64,000 bases of DNA from JBLMZI01 sp050258755 (GTDB lineage Bacteria; Bacillota; Syntrophomonadia; Syntrophomonadales; DTU052), in NCBI GenBank assembly GCA_050258755.1, contig JBLMZI010000001.1:1-64000 (forward strand), read 5' to 3'. Made by a program: the position numbers and the translations under genes. This document shows, piece after piece, positions 49,407 through 59,660 of this stretch; positions within the stretch are counted from its first letter, which is position 1, and each line of letters opens with the position of its first letter. Below the pieces are notes generated by a model, which searched no databases, was not told the origin of the DNA, and saw nothing but the letters and a program-made list of their open reading frames with translations.

Positions 49407-50453
49407 ATGTTTAACAGCCAATACCTGACGATTGGAATTGGAAACAGGAATATCAAGCTGGTGTACGGCTGCTGTAAGAAATCCGTCATTTCTGCGGCCG
49501 GCTACAGCATTGTGCCCGTACCGGGCCTTTCCGTCGCCGACGGCAGGCTGGTCTCGGTGCCTGACCTTGCCAATGCCATTGGCCAGGAAATCGCGAAAAA
49601 GTCATGGCGGCCGAAAGGCCTTATTTTCTCGGTTTCCGGCGCCGGTGTTATCACAAGAGATATACGGCTTCCACGGTCGACCGAAGCGGAGGTCGGTCAG
49701 ATCCTGCATTTTGATGCGGCGCAGTATCTCCCGATTGACCTCAGTGAGTACATCTACGATTATAAAGTACTGGAAGATGTCGAAGGGCGGGACGATCCCC
49801 AGACCCGGGTTCTGCTGGCGGCCATTCCGGAGCGCAATGCGGACGAATTCATGGCATTGGGACAAGCGCTCGATATCGGCGTTGCCGCGATCGATGTCCA
49901 GCCCAACTGTATCGCGAAAATGGTTCAAAATGGCCAAATTGCCTGGCGGGATAAGGATGCCCCGGTGGGGGAGGCGCCGCTGGTTTTCGCTGTGGTTGAT
50001 GTCGGTTGGCAGAGCACCAAAGTGAGTCTCTTCGCAAGAGGAATACTCCAGTTCAGCCGAGCCCTGCCTTACGGGGTCAACGAGATCGAAGCGGCTGCTT
50101 CGGGGGCTGGTTCCACAGGGAGTAGACCGGACCTGACCGGCGAATTGAGCGATCAAGCCGTGGAGGCGGTTCAAGCCGTGGTGGAGCGGATGGCGTTTGA
50201 TATCATGCGGCTGTTCGATTTTTATCGCTCCAACAACGTGATCAGAGGCGTGAGCCGCATCTATTTATGCGGCGGCGGCAGCCTGGTCAGCGGGCTTTCG
50301 GCACGCATGCATGAAGCGATCAATATTCCGGCCGATGTGATCGGCAAAACCGTTCCGCTTGAGAATATTGTTTATGAGCAAAAGAACGACCGGGATGGCT
50401 TTTTCAACGCGGCTCCCGCGCTGATTTCAGAGTTGGGGGCGTTGTTCCGGTAG
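49407..50453 (+). CDS. pilM: Pilus assembly protein PilM
   Basis: The ATG at 49407 follows GAGAGG and gives 348 aa. It is an actin-like ATPase: YLTIGIGNRNIKLVY (first phosphate-like motif), FSVSGAGVITRDI, VFAVVDVGWQSTKVSLFARG and YLCGGGSLVSGL. PilM binds the N-terminal tail of PilN on the cytoplasmic side. The TTG at 49380 would give a longer form without a good ribosome site. Confidence 0.9.
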   Translation: MFNSQYLTIGIGNRNIKLVYGCCKKSVISAAGYSIVPVPGLSVADGRLVSVPDLANAIGQEIAKKSWRPKGLIFSVSGAGVITRDIRLPRSTEAEVGQILHFDAAQYLPIDLSEYIYDYKVLEDVEGRDDPQTRVLLAAIPERNADEFMALGQALDIGVAAIDVQPNCIAKMVQNGQIAWRDKDAPVGEAPLVFAVVDVGWQSTKVSLFARGILQFSRALPYGVNEIEAAASGAGSTGSRPDLTGELSDQAVEAVQAVVERMAFDIMRLFDFYRSNNVIRGVSRIYLCGGGSLVSGLSARMHEAINIPADVIGKTVPLENIVYEQKNDRDGFFNAAPALISELGALFR

Positions 50454-50470
50454 CCGGGAGTGGGTGAAGC

Positions 50471-50971
50471 GTGATCCGTTTCAAAGCTCGCAAGGGAATG
50501 ACCCTGGTTGAGTTGCTGGTCGCACTGGCCATTCTTGGCGTGGTGATGATCCCGATTTCGTTGATGCTGCAGGTCGGTTACAGGAGCGCGGTGGAGGAAA
50601 ACCTCCAGGTGACCGCGTTGGGTCAAGCCCGCACTGCCATGACGATGATGATGGACGACCTGCGGCGCTATGATTTTGAAAACCGCATTTATGACCCGGG
50701 CGGCGCGCTGGTAAAGATCGCGGGACCTCAGCAGCTTATCGTGAAAAGCGATTTGGTTTACCGGTTCGATGCATCCAACGGTACCTTGCGGCGAAATGGG
50801 GACGTGGTCTGCGAGCGGGTCAAGTTCTTTACCGTCACTGAGTCCTATGATGGGGTAAGCTCGAATGTGATCCGGGTTACGCTCGTGGTTTTCGCAGGAA
50901 AACAAAACCAGACCAACAAGGTGGTTCAGCTCAGTGAAAGCTACTGGCGCCGGGCGGCAGCCACTCAATAA
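50471..50971 (+). CDS. Minor pilin (PilW/GspJ-like)
   Basis: This 166-aa protein has the prepilin signal KARKG followed by MTLVELLVALAILGVVMIPISL. The globular domain (LVKIAGPQQLIVKSDLVYRF and TLRRNGDVVCERV) matches the pattern of GspJ/PilW minor pilins, which prime pilus assembly. It is placed unusually between pilM and pilN. The start is GTG. Confidence 0.85.
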   Translation: MIRFKARKGMTLVELLVALAILGVVMIPISLMLQVGYRSAVEENLQVTALGQARTAMTMMMDDLRRYDFENRIYDPGGALVKIAGPQQLIVKSDLVYRFDASNGTLRRNGDVVCERVKFFTVTESYDGVSSNVIRVTLVVFAGKQNQTNKVVQLSESYWRRAAATQ

Positions 50972-50987
50972 GAATGGAGGCACTGGC

Positions 50988-51548
50988 TTGAAAGAGTTAA
51001 ACCTGATCCCGCCAAAATACGAAAAGCGGAAGCTGGAACAGCGCGGCCGGTTGGCAAAGACCGGTGCGATTGTGCTGGCAATCGTGCTTTTGGCCGGAGG
51101 TTCGGGCTGGCTGGTGAATTATAAATGGTCCCTTGAGAAGGGAAAAACGACGCTGGACGAGAAACTGGCCCGCGTCTCGAACCGTGCGTCCGCCGGCAAG
51201 CAGCTCGATTATCTGGAGCAGCTTTGCACTCAAAGAGAAAAAACAGCGCGGGGCCTGACTGCTCATGGGCTGGACGTGCCAGGGCTGATGCGGCATTTGG
51301 AACAAACCGCGCCCAGGAATACCGTTATCACTAATTTAAAAGTGGAAGCCAAGGATCAGGTGTTAGCCGGGGCGGTGACCGGGCTGGTGCCCACGGAGGC
51401 GGACTTGGCATCATTGCTTGCCGGGCTGGAAGCAGACCCCTATTTCGCATCGGTTCGGCTGAACACCTCGCGGCGGATTGACGCGCCGACAGGAAATGCC
51501 AGCCTGCAGAATTTCACAATCAGTGTAACGATCAATACCGGGAAGTGA
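50988..51548 (+). CDS. pilN: Pilus assembly protein PilN
   Basis: The TTG at 50988 follows ATGGAGG. The 186-aa protein starts with KELNLIPPKYEKRKLEQR, the PilM-binding motif (consensus INLLP), followed by one membrane helix (about 27-45), a coiled coil and a small periplasmic-type fold. The start codon choice is set by the requirement that the INLLP-like motif be N-terminal. Confidence 0.9.
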   Translation: MKELNLIPPKYEKRKLEQRGRLAKTGAIVLAIVLLAGGSGWLVNYKWSLEKGKTTLDEKLARVSNRASAGKQLDYLEQLCTQREKTARGLTAHGLDVPGLMRHLEQTAPRNTVITNLKVEAKDQVLAGAVTGLVPTEADLASLLAGLEADPYFASVRLNTSRRIDAPTGNASLQNFTISVTINTGK

Positions 51549-51553
51549 TCACG

Positions 51554-52849
51554 ATGAACCTTACGCTTACACCAAGAGACAAAAAATTGCTCGCGTTTGC
51601 CGCAGTCCTGCTGCTGGTCGTGTTCGGATGGAGGCTGGTCATCCAGCCTCAGGCGACGGCGATCAAGTCGCTGAAAGATGACGTGGTTGATGCGAGGAAC
51701 CTGTACCAACTGAACAGCATTTACGGAAAACGGCTGGTGAATCTGGAGCGGGATAAAACGGCGCTGCTGGAGCGGATCAAGGCGGTTCGGACAGTTTATC
51801 CGGCCGTGCTGCGGCATAGTGAGATTATCGCTTTGCTGAACAAAGCGGCCGCCGACGCTGGGGTCACGATTGAGAATGTCACAATTCTGGATTATGTGAA
51901 CCCTGGTCCAGCGGGAAAACAAGCCGCGGCGTCAAATCCGGCGGCTGCAGCGGCCGGGCCGCAGATGAACGTCACCGATCCGCGCATCGTCGATCTGATG
52001 CAGCAGCTCGGACTTGGGGCTAACGAAGGGTATGCATTTGCTGGCAATACCTACGGCGGGCTGGAGATTTCCGACGGATCGGCCTTTATTCTTCCGGTGA
52101 AAGTCGCCCTGACCGGGAACGAGATGCAGATCGACCGGTTCTTCAGTACGATCGCGCACCTTCCCAACCAGGTTTTGGTTAGAGATTTTTCGATGATGAT
52201 GAATGACAGCAATCTGCTTTCGGTCGATGCCACCTTTGATTTTTACGGCATCGCCGATCGCTATGCCCAGAATACGAATCTGATGCCGGACGGCAGCGTG
52301 CTGCAAGCGCCGGCTGGCGGCGGCAACATCAGCCTGTTTTCAGGGCCGCCAGGGGTTGGCGCCGCTTCGGCGGGCAGCACCGCGGCGGCAGAGGCAGCTG
52401 ACAGTATCATGGCGGGTTATGACTTTTCCATGCGGGTCGTGCCCTATGGCAACGAAATGGCTCCGGCGACGGTATCGCTCTCCGCGCGCGGGATTGTCCC
52501 GAAGGGCAAGTCATCGCTGATTTACGGCGACAGCAAGGGGATCGAAACGGCTGAACTGGTGATTGAAGAAAAGCAAGGCAAGTTTTTCTGCAAATACCGC
52601 ACGCAGACCGAAGCTTTTCCCGAACCGAACTTTTCCAAAACCGTCGAGTTTAAACCGCAGTCGGGCGATCTGGGGCTGGTCATCGACGCGACGCCACGGA
52701 AATTCGCCGGGGATGTTTCGGGAGTCGACCTGAAGGTGAGCAACGGAACCCGGCGCAGTCTCCGGGTGAACATCGTGAATGATGACAGCCTGAATCCGCG
52801 GGTCAAGGTCGAAAAGATCAGCGGGAAGGTCGATGTGAACCGGATATAG
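51554..52849 (+). CDS. pilO: PilO-like pilus protein with a long C-terminal extension
   Basis: The 431-aa protein starts NLTLTPRDKKLLAFAAVLLL with one membrane helix, then a coiled coil (ARNLYQLNSIYGKRLVNLE) and a PilO core including LPVKVALTGNEMQIDRFFSTI. PilO is normally about 200 aa. The extra 200 residues after an Ala/Gly-rich linker (about 255-285) form a separate, beta-rich domain. The ATG at 51554 has GGGAAGTGA upstream. It overlaps no neighbour in a major way. Confidence 0.85.
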   Translation: MNLTLTPRDKKLLAFAAVLLLVVFGWRLVIQPQATAIKSLKDDVVDARNLYQLNSIYGKRLVNLERDKTALLERIKAVRTVYPAVLRHSEIIALLNKAAADAGVTIENVTILDYVNPGPAGKQAAASNPAAAAAGPQMNVTDPRIVDLMQQLGLGANEGYAFAGNTYGGLEISDGSAFILPVKVALTGNEMQIDRFFSTIAHLPNQVLVRDFSMMMNDSNLLSVDATFDFYGIADRYAQNTNLMPDGSVLQAPAGGGNISLFSGPPGVGAASAGSTAAAEAADSIMAGYDFSMRVVPYGNEMAPATVSLSARGIVPKGKSSLIYGDSKGIETAELVIEEKQGKFFCKYRTQTEAFPEPNFSKTVEFKPQSGDLGLVIDATPRKFAGDVSGVDLKVSNGTRRSLRVNIVNDDSLNPRVKVEKISGKVDVNRI

Positions 52850-52880
52850 CCGCATTCCCTTCGGAAGGGAGAAATGCCCG

Positions 52881-53690
52881 ATGAAAGGGTTGACCCATCA
52901 ACAAGGACTGACGCTCATTGAGCTTCTGGTCGCCATTACAATACTTGCCGCCGTCGCTGTGCCTTTCCTGGGCATTTTTTTATCTACGGCCAGAAACAAT
53001 GCTGACTCAAAATTAACCCAGGTGGCGGCTTCCCTTGCGGAACAGGCCATGTCAGAGGTTAAATCCGGTTCACTGGCGGATCTTGCCGGTAAACCGGCGG
53101 CGGTTTTTTATGAGGATGAAAAGCTGACCGCTTCCTATCTGATTCAGGCCATCCCGGACGGTGGAACCGTTCCCACGGATGATTTCGGCGGCGCGCTGTC
53201 TTACGGCCTGGATGTCGGCGTGAGTTCGACCCAGGTACGACTGACTGACCGGAACGGCAATGATATGAGTTTTGGCCTGAGCGATTTTTACACGATCGAT
53301 ATTTCCGGGGCAACCAGTCCTTACCTCTATGTTTTCAGCAAGGGCTCGGCCAAGCAGATGCTTTTGTCGGGGACGGTGGCCGAAAGCGGCCAGAATGTCA
53401 ATCTCCACCTGGCGGTCGATCCGGCAAGGGCGGCGACCGATCCCAAGCTTACGGTGCATCTTATGATCAATCCGGCTTTTCCGGCGGACCGGAATGTCAA
53501 TGTGTATATCACCGGGCCGGCCGAAGGGTGCGTGCTGTATAACGATGGCGGACGCGATTTTTATCAGTACACCAATGTCAGTCAGGGCACAGCGGTGAAG
53601 CCGGGAACGCTCTACAAGATTTCGGTCGAGGTCAGAAGCAGGAAGGACAATCGCCTCATGAACCGGCTGGTTTCGTATGAGCGCAAGTAA
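52881..53690 (+). CDS. Large minor pilin with prepilin signal
   Basis: The 269-aa protein has the cleavage site THQQG followed by LTLIELLVAITILAAVAVPFLG, with Glu at position 5. The globular domain of about 235 residues is much larger than that of the major pilin and rich in beta-type sequence. It may be a PilV/GspI-like priming subunit or a tip pilin. It lies 31 bases after pilO. Confidence 0.85.
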   Translation: MKGLTHQQGLTLIELLVAITILAAVAVPFLGIFLSTARNNADSKLTQVAASLAEQAMSEVKSGSLADLAGKPAAVFYEDEKLTASYLIQAIPDGGTVPTDDFGGALSYGLDVGVSSTQVRLTDRNGNDMSFGLSDFYTIDISGATSPYLYVFSKGSAKQMLLSGTVAESGQNVNLHLAVDPARAATDPKLTVHLMINPAFPADRNVNVYITGPAEGCVLYNDGGRDFYQYTNVSQGTAVKPGTLYKISVEVRSRKDNRLMNRLVSYERK

Positions 53691-53703
53691 AGGCGGGTTT
53701 GCT

Positions 53704-56109
53704 GTGAAGAGAAAGCCAGCGGTCAAACCGAAAAATCAGCCAGGGTCGGCCCTGGTTATGGTGCTGTTGATTGTCACGATCATGACCACGATCGGGATCG
53801 CTGTCATGATGCTTTCGCTCAGCGATTATACCATGAGCACGATGTACGGGGACCGCAACAAAGCCTATCTTGCGGCCGAAGCGGCCCAGGGACTGGCTGG
53901 ACGGGCCTTGGACCTTAAAGTCATGGAAGCCCAGGAAGCGGCACGGATTGAAACCAACGCCTATATCGACCAGTTGATGACGCCGGTGGAGACCTCGCCG
54001 CTTCGCAACAGCGACGGATCAGTCAACCAGGCGGCGGTTGACATGCTGTTTAAGTCCAAATACCTTGAATACTTCAATGCAAAGATCGCCAGCCCGATGG
54101 GGTTTTTTACCAACATCGGACAGCCTACCAATCTAAATTACCTGGCGGGTGTTGACGCCGGGGCGGCGCAGGCCGCTGCCCAGATTGACGGAGACCCCAC
54201 CGCAGCCGGCAGCCAGGCGGTGATCCTTGCGGCAGCGCTTTCCGGAAGCACGGTGACGGTCCGCACCGCCGGGAAGTACACCGATTCCCAAAAACACACG
54301 TATACCCGCGAAATTGAAGCCGGGTACAGCCTGCTCCCGGATCCGGACAAGCTGGTTTATCAGGCGGTTCCGCGGGTTGCCATCAAACGGGCCTCGCTCC
54401 CGGCAGTGCTTGAAAAAGCCTTATTGGCGGAAAAGAACATCATCGCGGCGGGCGGCACCGTGAATGTGACCGGAGACGTGCTCGCCTTCGGGACTATTCC
54501 GGTAAAAAACGGCGCGGAGGATCCGGATGCGCCGGGGTATAAATACGGCGGCATTATGGCCGGGATTCCAGATGTTTCGGGGTTGAATATGAACGGCAGC
54601 GGGATGGACTTCGGGACCTATTTCGATTTCAGCACTGCCCGGACCGGAACCCGGATTACCGGGAAAATAAATATCCTGCAGGATCTGGCTGACGGGATTC
54701 AAGGAAATGCCGCTACAATGGGCTACCTGCACACCCTGTACGGCATTGCAAACACGGATTTTTCGGGGATCATTACCCAGGGGAAAGCCTATGCCCGCTC
54801 GGTCAAGGCCGAGGAAGCCGCCAATTATTCGGCGATTACCCTGCAGGACGTCTTTACCACCGATAATTTGCAGATCGACGCCAGCGAATCAATTGTCAAT
54901 GTACAGGGGAAATACTATGGTCTGGTTACGGCAGGCTACGACATTGACGGCAGCGGGAACCAGACGATGACCGGAAACGGTGAGTACCAGTATAAGAAAA
55001 CCAGCAGCATCGTGGTAAACGGGGATTCAACCCTGTATTTAAACGGAACCTCCGGTGGCGGGGTCTACATTGGCGGCAGCACTTTCCTCAGGAATTACCT
55101 GGATTCGAGCTATTACCCGGCGGAATACCGGCCGTATATGACTGGGATTTCTGCTTTGCGTTCGAGCAGCCGGCTGGCAGAGGCGTTCAAACAGTACAAC
55201 GCCTTGAATGGCGAGACCCGGCTGTATACCGGAAACGGGCAGTATACAACCAACCCGGGGACAGCCGCATACACCAATATCACTGATCCAGCCAGTCCGG
55301 CGCCAACCAGCATGCTGAATGGCACCAGCGGCAGTTTTACGGTCGCGAACCGGAGCAGCCATTTCAAGTGGCTATGGGAGGGACTGTGGAAGCTGGATGA
55401 TATTTATCAGCGATATACCAATCCGTCTTCGATCCAGGTCTCGGTGGATTCGGACAATAAGATTCAGGGCTTTGCGTTCGGTGATGTTATCGCAAACGGA
55501 TCGGTCTTCGGACAGACCGATTTTAAAGGTCTGGTGGACGCGACTAACTTCGGCTTGATGCAGCGCGGAACCACCGGCTCGACTGGCTGGCTGCAGGAGT
55601 TTCACAATCAGATTCAGCCGCTGTTGACTGAAACCTATTCCGCAACCGCGCCGAAACTTGACTATGTCGCTAATTCCAAACACATCGCGGACTATATCGA
55701 TCCAACCAAAACCGGGGCCTACGCAGCTCCCGTACTTGCCTATGCCGGCGGTCAGCCCCAGGGGATTGTCTATGTGAAATACGGAGACTGCAATATTGCC
55801 AACAGCGGTGCGGGCTGGACCGTGGACGGGAACGCGCTGCCGGACACGAGAGGCCTGATTATCGCCACTGGAAACATATACGTCGCAAACGGATTTTCAT
55901 TTTCCGGAGCCCTACTGAGCGCCAAGAACGTGGTTTTTCTGGGCAATGCCAATGTGATCTATGACCGGACTGTGCTGCAGAACCTGATGGTGGATCCCGG
56001 CGTGGCCGGGCTGTTTAGAGCTTCTTCGGCGATCGGCGATGCCACCGTCAAGGGCCAGCGGACCTCGTATCAGAACATTAAAGTGATTCAATGGAAACAG
56101 GTGAAGTAG
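53704..56109 (+). CDS. PilX-like pilus assembly protein
   Basis: The 801-aa protein has a short basic N-terminus and a hydrophobic segment GSALVMVLLIVTIMTTIGIAV followed by DRNKAYLAAEAAQGLAGRAL, the PilX-N pattern of non-canonical minor pilins. The long remainder is a repetitive beta-rich exported domain. PilX-type proteins usually act with PilY1-like adhesins. The GTG at 53704 is preferred; ATG 53677 would overlap the previous gene and lacks a ribosome site. Confidence 0.8.
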   Translation: MKRKPAVKPKNQPGSALVMVLLIVTIMTTIGIAVMMLSLSDYTMSTMYGDRNKAYLAAEAAQGLAGRALDLKVMEAQEAARIETNAYIDQLMTPVETSPLRNSDGSVNQAAVDMLFKSKYLEYFNAKIASPMGFFTNIGQPTNLNYLAGVDAGAAQAAAQIDGDPTAAGSQAVILAAALSGSTVTVRTAGKYTDSQKHTYTREIEAGYSLLPDPDKLVYQAVPRVAIKRASLPAVLEKALLAEKNIIAAGGTVNVTGDVLAFGTIPVKNGAEDPDAPGYKYGGIMAGIPDVSGLNMNGSGMDFGTYFDFSTARTGTRITGKINILQDLADGIQGNAATMGYLHTLYGIANTDFSGIITQGKAYARSVKAEEAANYSAITLQDVFTTDNLQIDASESIVNVQGKYYGLVTAGYDIDGSGNQTMTGNGEYQYKKTSSIVVNGDSTLYLNGTSGGGVYIGGSTFLRNYLDSSYYPAEYRPYMTGISALRSSSRLAEAFKQYNALNGETRLYTGNGQYTTNPGTAAYTNITDPASPAPTSMLNGTSGSFTVANRSSHFKWLWEGLWKLDDIYQRYTNPSSIQVSVDSDNKIQGFAFGDVIANGSVFGQTDFKGLVDATNFGLMQRGTTGSTGWLQEFHNQIQPLLTETYSATAPKLDYVANSKHIADYIDPTKTGAYAAPVLAYAGGQPQGIVYVKYGDCNIANSGAGWTVDGNALPDTRGLIIATGNIYVANGFSFSGALLSAKNVVFLGNANVIYDRTVLQNLMVDPGVAGLFRASSAIGDATVKGQRTSYQNIKVIQWKQVK

Positions 56110-56121
56110 GGAAGGGTGAGA

Positions 56122-59100
56122 ATGATGATGCGCAAACGGAGTCTTGGATTGGTCTTGACGCTTACGATGCTCATGTGGCTTACGGGACCGGTTTTCAGTG
56201 TTTACGCGGCGATATCGGCTCCAAGCGTGAACACCCTTTCCCCCGGCTCCATTCGCACAACTTCGGCGAAGATAGGCGGTGTGGTGACCAACGACAATGG
56301 GTCCCCCATTACGGAACGAGGGTTTTATTGGGGTATCGGCACTACGAATCCGTACCCGGGCGGGACGAAAGTCGTTATTTCAGGTACAGGATCGTCGGTG
56401 ATTAACCAGAAATACTATTATACCTTGTTCGGACTCAATTCTAACATCAAGTATAGCTATGTCGCCTATGCGACCAATGCTATCGGAACAACCGTCGGAC
56501 CGCTGAAATCTTTTACCACAAAAAGAGACAATGTTCCGCCTGCGATTATCGGTGCAAAGATGGCCGCGAACAACGCCTATGTGGACGTTTTTTTCAGCGA
56601 GTACGTTTATGCAAAAGGAAGGAATCCGCTTTTACTCTCCCTTTTCAAATGGACGTTCAGCCAGAATGGGGGAACGGCAACCGCGGCAACGGTGACCTCG
56701 ATCACGAAAACCAATGGAACGCCGATTGTGAGCGGGGATTACGTTTCCACGGTCAGATTTTGGCTTAACGTAACGGGTACCGCATCCGGCGTGGAGACGA
56801 TTCAGATCTGGCCTGCTTCGGGAACTTCGGTGTACGATGCGGGCGACCTGGCGATGGTGTCGACCCAGACAACGGGTCAGGTTCTTTTCAATGATGCCAA
56901 TTCACCAAAAATAATTGATGGCGCGGTTTCATTTGACAACGCCTATGTTGATGTCACGATGTCTGGCGGCGTCTGGGGACCGAACCACATGCCGCTGACC
57001 CTGAGCCAGTTCAGTTTGATTTTTACACCGGATCCGAACGGCGGCGGGGCGACCGCGGCGGTAATAAATCATCTTTCCAATACGGCTGGCGGCGCTCTGG
57101 CGGGGGGGGAAACGGTCATACGGGTTTGGCTTAGTGTTTCCGGGATCGCCGATGGCGCCGAAACGGTCGAAATCAAACCCGCCAGCGGCAGTTCCATTTA
57201 CAGCGCCGCTGGCACGCCGATGAATATCTATCAAACGACGGGCGCAATGCCATTGAGCGATTTAACGGCGCCGGTTATCATCAGCGGCATGATGTCCGCA
57301 ACCAACGGATATGTTGACCTCACGGCGTCCAGCGGACTTTATGACAGTTCCGGCGGGCCGCTGCATGCCGGCGATTTTACGTCGTTTTTCAGTCAAAACG
57401 GCGGAACTGCCACAAATTCCGTAATCTCCGGGGTTTCCAGGACGGATGGAACCGCTTTGACCGGTGGGGAATCGGTCATTCGAATTTATCTTAGCTCGAC
57501 CGGAACGCCGAATGGGATCGAAACAATAACGATTTACCCGGCGAGCGGGACTTCGATATATGACGATTCCATGAATGCGATGCTGGATACCCAAACTACC
57601 GGTCCGGTCCGCTTCTTTGACCGGCTGCCGCCCAAGATTACTGGGGGACTTATGGGTAATGGCTACTTTTTTGATATGACGTTTAGCAAAGGGATTTACG
57701 GACCAGGGGGAGCGGTTTTGACTACGGCGCGTCTGGCGGTGAGCTTCGCCGCCAATGGCGGCAACGCGGCCGGGATTACCTTGACCGGAATAACCAGAAC
57801 CGACGGTTCGGCACTTACAGGCGGGGAATCGACGGTTCGGGTGGCGTTTACCACCAGCGGTACGCCGAGCGGGGTTGAAACCATAACGGTGACGCCGAGC
57901 AGCGGCACTTCGATCTATGACGGGTTTGGAAACGCCATGGCGGTTACGGAGACCACGGGACCGCTGAAGCTGGTCGATAAGCTGCCGCCGAAAATAATGA
58001 GCGGTGCCCTTGGGACCAGTACGAACTATGTGGACGTCACATTCACCGAGCCCTGCTATGGACCCGGATATGTGCCCCTGGCCGCTGGCCACTTCTCTTT
58101 GATTTTTTCGCAAAACAGCGGAAATGCGACAGCGGCGGCGATCACCGGAGTGACGAAAATCGATGGAACGGCGCTGACCGGAGGCGAAACGAAGGTAAGG
58201 GTGGCTTTCAGCCTAACGGGTGTGCCCAGCGGGGTTGAGACCGTCGCGATTACACCATCCAGTGGAACCGCGATTCGTGATTTCAACGAAAATCAAATGC
58301 TGGTAACGGAAACCACGGGCCCCCTGCTGCTGAGCGACAAGCTGGAACCGAAAATAATCGGCGGCATGGTAGGGCTGGGACCAAGTGGCTATTTTATGGA
58401 TGTCTCGTTCAGTGAAGGGGTGTGCCGTCCGGGCGGGCTGCCGCTTACAGTCAGCCAGGTTACGCTCGTTTTCGCGCGAAATGGCGGCACAGCGACAGCG
58501 GCGGCGATCACCGGGGTAACGAAAACAGACGGGAATGCGCTGGCCGGCGGGGAAAAAACCATTCGGATATTATTTAGCGTGACCGGGACACCCAGCGGGG
58601 TTGAAACGGTAACGATCACGCCGGCCAACGGGTCATCGATTTATGACATCGCGGGTAATGCGATGCTTTCGACCCAGACTACGGGAACACAAAAGCTCGC
58701 TGACAAACTGCCCCCGGTTATTACTAGCGCGACAGTAGGCCCGTCGAATAACTATCTTGACGTGACCTTCAGCGAGGGCGTGTACCGTTCAGGCGGACTC
58801 CCGCTAACCGCCAGCCAATTGACGTTTTCTTTTTCGCAAAACGGCGGGACGGCGACTGCGGCAGTATTTAACGGGGTGACGAAAACGGACGGCACGGCGC
58901 TGACGGGCGGCGAAACCACGGTACGCGTAACATTCAGCGTTACTGGGCTGCCCAGCGGTCAGGAGACGGTAACGGTAACGCCCGCCAGCGGGTCGTCGAT
59001 TTACGATTATGTCGCGAATGCGATGCTGGCAACCCAGACGACGGGACCGAAAAACCTGAATGCGGTTGCAATCGTTCGGCAGTTAGTTCATGCCGTAGCC

Positions 59101-59613
59101 ACGGCGAATGGGAGAACCCCCGGAACGCTGGATCGAACCTTTATTCCGGGCGATAAGGTGCCGTGCTCGGTGGTCGTTACCCTTGCGAATACGCTGGCGA
59201 ATCCGGTCTTTGTCATCGATCTGCCCATAACCGGCAGCGACTTCTACCTCAAAGAGCTTTTGAATGCCAGCGGCCAGATCAATCCGGCGATGGCTGCGGT
59301 TTATAAAAACAATGTTATGATTGACCGGAGTTTGGTCGCCATTACCCGATCGGGCAATACTTTACGCGTCGCTGTCACCGGAAGCTTTGCCAGCACCGAT
59401 GTGCTCAAGTTGGTTTACAGTACGCAGCTAAAGACGACAAGTACCGCGCTGAGCAGAGTCACCGGGCCGCAGTACGGGCAGACGCTGGGCATTGGCAGTT
59501 CCGTTGAGTGGGGAAGCCCGGTGCGAACGTATTCTGCGGCAAATCCTGGATCAACCGGGCAAGACCAGTTCACGGCTTATATTATTGCCGGGAATCCGCA
59601 GATTTCGCAATGA
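56122..59613 (+). CDS. Large secreted seven-repeat protein, probable pilus-linked adhesin
   Basis: The 1163-aa protein has a signal peptide (MMMRKRSLGLVLTLTMLMWL ending near VYA), a fibronectin-III-like domain (about 33-135) and seven consecutive repeats of about 120 residues (about 136-985). Each repeat runs from a PPKI-like start through YVDVTFSEGVYGPGG, NGGTATAAAITGVTKTDGTAL, GGETTVRV, PSGVETVTITPASGTSIYD and NAMLxTQTTGP. A unique C-terminal domain of about 175 residues follows. No LPxTG or SLH anchor is visible. The position at the end of the pilus operon suggests a tip or surface adhesin. Confidence 0.82.
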   Translation: MMMRKRSLGLVLTLTMLMWLTGPVFSVYAAISAPSVNTLSPGSIRTTSAKIGGVVTNDNGSPITERGFYWGIGTTNPYPGGTKVVISGTGSSVINQKYYYTLFGLNSNIKYSYVAYATNAIGTTVGPLKSFTTKRDNVPPAIIGAKMAANNAYVDVFFSEYVYAKGRNPLLLSLFKWTFSQNGGTATAATVTSITKTNGTPIVSGDYVSTVRFWLNVTGTASGVETIQIWPASGTSVYDAGDLAMVSTQTTGQVLFNDANSPKIIDGAVSFDNAYVDVTMSGGVWGPNHMPLTLSQFSLIFTPDPNGGGATAAVINHLSNTAGGALAGGETVIRVWLSVSGIADGAETVEIKPASGSSIYSAAGTPMNIYQTTGAMPLSDLTAPVIISGMMSATNGYVDLTASSGLYDSSGGPLHAGDFTSFFSQNGGTATNSVISGVSRTDGTALTGGESVIRIYLSSTGTPNGIETITIYPASGTSIYDDSMNAMLDTQTTGPVRFFDRLPPKITGGLMGNGYFFDMTFSKGIYGPGGAVLTTARLAVSFAANGGNAAGITLTGITRTDGSALTGGESTVRVAFTTSGTPSGVETITVTPSSGTSIYDGFGNAMAVTETTGPLKLVDKLPPKIMSGALGTSTNYVDVTFTEPCYGPGYVPLAAGHFSLIFSQNSGNATAAAITGVTKIDGTALTGGETKVRVAFSLTGVPSGVETVAITPSSGTAIRDFNENQMLVTETTGPLLLSDKLEPKIIGGMVGLGPSGYFMDVSFSEGVCRPGGLPLTVSQVTLVFARNGGTATAAAITGVTKTDGNALAGGEKTIRILFSVTGTPSGVETVTITPANGSSIYDIAGNAMLSTQTTGTQKLADKLPPVITSATVGPSNNYLDVTFSEGVYRSGGLPLTASQLTFSFSQNGGTATAAVFNGVTKTDGTALTGGETTVRVTFSVTGLPSGQETVTVTPASGSSIYDYVANAMLATQTTGPKNLNAVAIVRQLVHAVATANGRTPGTLDRTFIPGDKVPCSVVVTLANTLANPVFVIDLPITGSDFYLKELLNASGQINPAMAAVYKNNVMIDRSLVAITRSGNTLRVAVTGSFASTDVLKLVYSTQLKTTSTALSRVTGPQYGQTLGIGSSVEWGSPVRTYSAANPGSTGQDQFTAYIIAGNPQISQ
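56530..59070 (+). repeat. Seven tandem repeats of about 360 bp within the adhesin gene
   Basis: Seven protein-level repeats of about 120 aa are encoded back to back. Repeats 4-7 are more alike than 1-3, which suggests recent expansion at the 3' side. Identical short stretches such as the GCGATCACCGG-GTGACGAAAA segments recur in repeats 5-7. Confidence 0.8.
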
Positions 59614-59660
59614 TATAGGCATTTGACATCAACAAAGGACGGCAGGTGGAGGTGCGGGTT

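Noticed and set aside
56929..58628. Several minus-strand reading frames opposite the adhesin repeats
   Set aside because: They recur with the repeat period and are shadows of the plus-strand gene.
56530..59070. A CRISPR-like or satellite array
   Set aside because: The repeats are about 360 bp, protein-coding and in frame, so they are protein domain repeats.
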